Source of the DNA: Acidiferrobacteraceae bacterium
Lineage (GTDB): Bacteria > Pseudomonadota > Gammaproteobacteria > Acidiferrobacterales > Acidiferrobacteraceae
Length of the DNA stretch: 10,791 nucleotides
Assembly: GCA_027343725.1 (NCBI GenBank)
Contig: DAHWKH010000067.1
Span: 1 to 10,791, forward strand
Reading direction: 5' to 3'
Shown: positions 9,454-10,791 of the stretch, piece by piece
Position numbering within the stretch: the first letter of the stretch is position 1
How the letters are laid out: every line of letters starts with the position of its first letter
The notes under the pieces: model-generated
What the model saw: only the letters and a program-made list of their open reading frames with translations
Databases searched by the model: none
Told to the model about the DNA's origin: nothing
Program-made: the position numbers and the translations under genes

Positions 9454-9462
9454 TTATACACA
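9454..9462 (+). promoter_or_regulatory. DnaA-box-like nonamer
   Basis: TTATACACA matches the relaxed DnaA box consensus TTATNCACA exactly. It is alone: I see no second box or AT-rich unwinding element beside it, so this is not an origin. It lies in the RDD/ccmF divergent spacer, where single boxes can act as transcriptional sites. A chance match is quite possible. Confidence 0.35.
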
Positions 9463-9502
9463 GGGTTACGCACCGCTTCTGTCGATATCTCCTCGGGCCC
9501 TC

Positions 9503-9510
9503 ATACTATA
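9503..9510. promoter_or_regulatory. Promoter candidate for ccmF (and possibly the RDD gene)
   Basis: ATACTATA stands out in GC-rich sequence. TACTAT at 9504-9509 is a reasonable plus-strand -10, predicting a start site near 9516 and a ccmF leader of about 60 nt. The minus strand reads TATAGTAT, so leftward initiation towards the RDD gene is also possible, with a leader of about 100 nt. No good -35 box is visible. Confidence 0.4.
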
Positions 9511-9533
9511 CGGGAGCGCGTGATTGCGATACC

Positions 9534-9573
9534 CTGCACCGGGTCCGTCCTGAACCCGTGACGAGGGGTGCAG
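9534..9573 (+). promoter_or_regulatory. Foldable 5' leader of ccmF around its ribosome binding site
   Basis: CTGCAC at 9534-9539 can pair with GTGCAG at 9568-9573. Directly inside it, CGGGT at 9540-9544 can pair with ACCCG at 9554-9558 across a 9-nt loop. The remaining 9 nt on the 3' side (9559-9567, TGACGAGGG) form a bulge that carries most of the Shine-Dalgarno sequence, and the start codon follows 1 nt after the stem. The pairing is read directly; any regulatory effect is inference. Confidence 0.4.
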
Positions 9574-9574
9574 C

Positions 9575-10791
9575 ATGTTGTCGAGTATTTCGCTGAATCT
9601 AATCGAGCTTGGACATTTTGCCGCGTACCTCGCGTTTTTCGTCGCCATCGTCCAGGCCCTAGCCCCGATCGCCGCGCGTGTTTTCAAGATGCCAAGCCTC
9701 CGGGCGCTGTCGGTGAACGCCGCGCCTCTGGTGTTTTTGTTGACGACCATCGGCGCCCTCACCATCGTCTACTCGCTGGTCACGAACAACTTTTCGGTTC
9801 TGTACGTCGCCACCAATTCCAATACCCACTTACCGCTCTTTTACAAGATCACCGCCTTGTGGGGCGGCCACCGCGGGTCCTTGTACCTGTGGCTCTGGAT
9901 CATGACCGCCTACACCGCGGCCGTGTGCCACCACGGCCGGTCCCGCTACCCGGATCGCCTGGCGGTGGTGATGGCCGTCCAAGGCGCGCTCATCGCGGGT
10001 TTCTACGGGCTTTCGCTGTTCTTGTCGGACCCGTTCACGCGTCTTTTTCCGATCCCGCCCCAGGGGCAGAACCTGAACCCGCTCCTGCAGGACCCCGGGA
10101 TGATCATCCATCCGCCGCTTTTGTATCTCGGTTACGTCGGGTTCTCGATTCCGTTCGCGTTCGCCATGACGGCGCTCCTCACCCATTGGAAGAGCGAGTT
10201 GTGGATCGGCCACATCCGGCGTTGGGCACTCATCGCCTGGGGATTCCTGACGGCGGGCATCATCTTCGGTGCCTGGTGGTCCTATTACGTGTTGGGGTGG
10301 GGCGGTTATTGGGGCTGGGATCCGGTCGAAAACGCGGCCTTCATGCCCTGGCTCATGGGCACGGCGCTCATCCACTCCATCACCGTCCAGGAACGGCGGC
10401 GCATGCTGCATACCTGGAACATCTTTCTGATCATCACCACGTTCGCGCTCTCGCTTCTCGGGACCTTCCTGGTGCGCTCGGGGGTGCTGGCCTCGGTGCA
10501 CGCCTTCTCCGCGGCCCCGGGACAGGGTGTGTACCTGCTGTCGTTCATGACGGTGGTGCTCACGGTGGCCTTCGGCGTCTTCCTCGTGAAGGGCGGTTAT
10601 CAGCGCGCCGAGGAGGAGTTCATCTCGCCGTTGTCGCGGGAATCGATGTTCATCTGGAATAACGTGATCTTCACGATCGCGTGCGCCTGCGTGCTGCTCG
10701 GCACGCTCTACCCCTTGTTTCTGCAGGCGGCCACCGGCGCGCGCATCAGCGTCGGCCCGCCGTATTTCGACCTCGTCATGGTGCCGATCTT
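9575..10791 (+). CDS. ccmF: Cytochrome c heme lyase subunit CcmF (3' end beyond window)
   Basis: 405 codons are open to the window edge with no stop. CcmF is the large inner-membrane subunit of the system I (Ccm) heme lyase, which attaches heme to apocytochrome c in the periplasm. The heme-handling WWD signature is at 241-254 (GWGGYWGWDPVENA). Conserved histidines His179 (IIHPPLLY), His267 (ALIHS) and His309 (ASVHAF) correspond to E. coli His173, His261 and His303 with a constant offset of 6; the fourth, near E. coli 491, would lie beyond the window. NSNTHLPLFYKITALWGGHRGS at 81-102 is also typical. The ATG is supported by GAGGGG at 9563-9568. The missing part should be roughly 240 residues. 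NrfE is a paralogue and cannot be fully excluded without the C-terminus and neighbours. Confidence 0.94.
   Translation, partial: MLSSISLNLIELGHFAAYLAFFVAIVQALAPIAARVFKMPSLRALSVNAAPLVFLLTTIGALTIVYSLVTNNFSVLYVATNSNTHLPLFYKITALWGGHRGSLYLWLWIMTAYTAAVCHHGRSRYPDRLAVVMAVQGALIAGFYGLSLFLSDPFTRLFPIPPQGQNLNPLLQDPGMIIHPPLLYLGYVGFSIPFAFAMTALLTHWKSELWIGHIRRWALIAWGFLTAGIIFGAWWSYYVLGWGGYWGWDPVENAAFMPWLMGTALIHSITVQERRRMLHTWNIFLIITTFALSLLGTFLVRSGVLASVHAFSAAPGQGVYLLSFMTVVLTVAFGVFLVKGGYQRAEEEFISPLSRESMFIWNNVIFTIACACVLLGTLYPLFLQAATGARISVGPPYFDLVMVPI

Noticed and set aside
9394..9574. Replication origin or small RNA gene in the RDD/ccmF spacer
   Set aside because: There is only one DnaA-box-like site, no AT-rich unwinding region and no hairpin followed by a T-run that would end a small RNA.
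9568..10662. 364-codon plus-strand open frame over ccmF
   Set aside because: It is out of frame with ccmF, is rich in Arg/Pro/His and lacks any motif, while the ccmF frame carries all expected motifs and continues to the window edge.

Overview
The window is a GC-rich stretch of bacterial chromosome that is mostly housekeeping. The gene set and order point to a gammaproteobacterium, possibly an Acidiferrobacter/Chromatiales-like chemolithotroph. The taxon is an inference. The class is better supported: a pepA-holC-(small ORF)-valS operon divergent from lptF-lptG is a classic gammaproteobacterial arrangement, also seen in E. coli.

Left edge (1-173): the first 15 codons of a minus-strand gene with a strong ribosome binding site, most like the N-terminus of an ISL3-family transposase. 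A candidate insertion-sequence tip lies near 94-119. Next, 174-455 (minus) encodes a small stand-alone GIY-YIG protein. Divergent from it, 512-1629 (plus) holds a family 4 [4Fe-4S] uracil-DNA glycosylase and RimI, overlapping by 4 nt.

Centre (1626-6638, minus): pepA -> holC -> a 113-residue unknown -> valS. All junctions overlap (4, 7 and 4 nt), so this is one translationally coupled operon. The stop codons of valS and rimI interlock in a single CTAG. Divergent from pepA, lptF-lptG (6731-8871, plus) encode the two membrane subunits of the LPS transporter, again overlapping by 4 nt. A minus-strand RDD-family membrane protein (8824-9393) overlaps the 3' end of lptG by 48 bp.

Right edge (9394-10791): a 181-bp divergent intergenic region with promoter-like sequence, a DnaA-box-like nonamer, a short direct repeat and a folded-leader candidate. 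It is followed by the first 405 codons of ccmF (cytochrome c heme lyase), which runs off the window.

I see no CRISPR array, phage, defence locus, toxin-antitoxin pair or clearly new system. The points most worth checking are in the spaces between genes: AT-rich -10-like islands usable in both directions in all three divergent regions, a possible leaderless udg mRNA, the ccmF leader fold, ccmF standing without ccmE upstream, and the unrecognised ORF between holC and valS.
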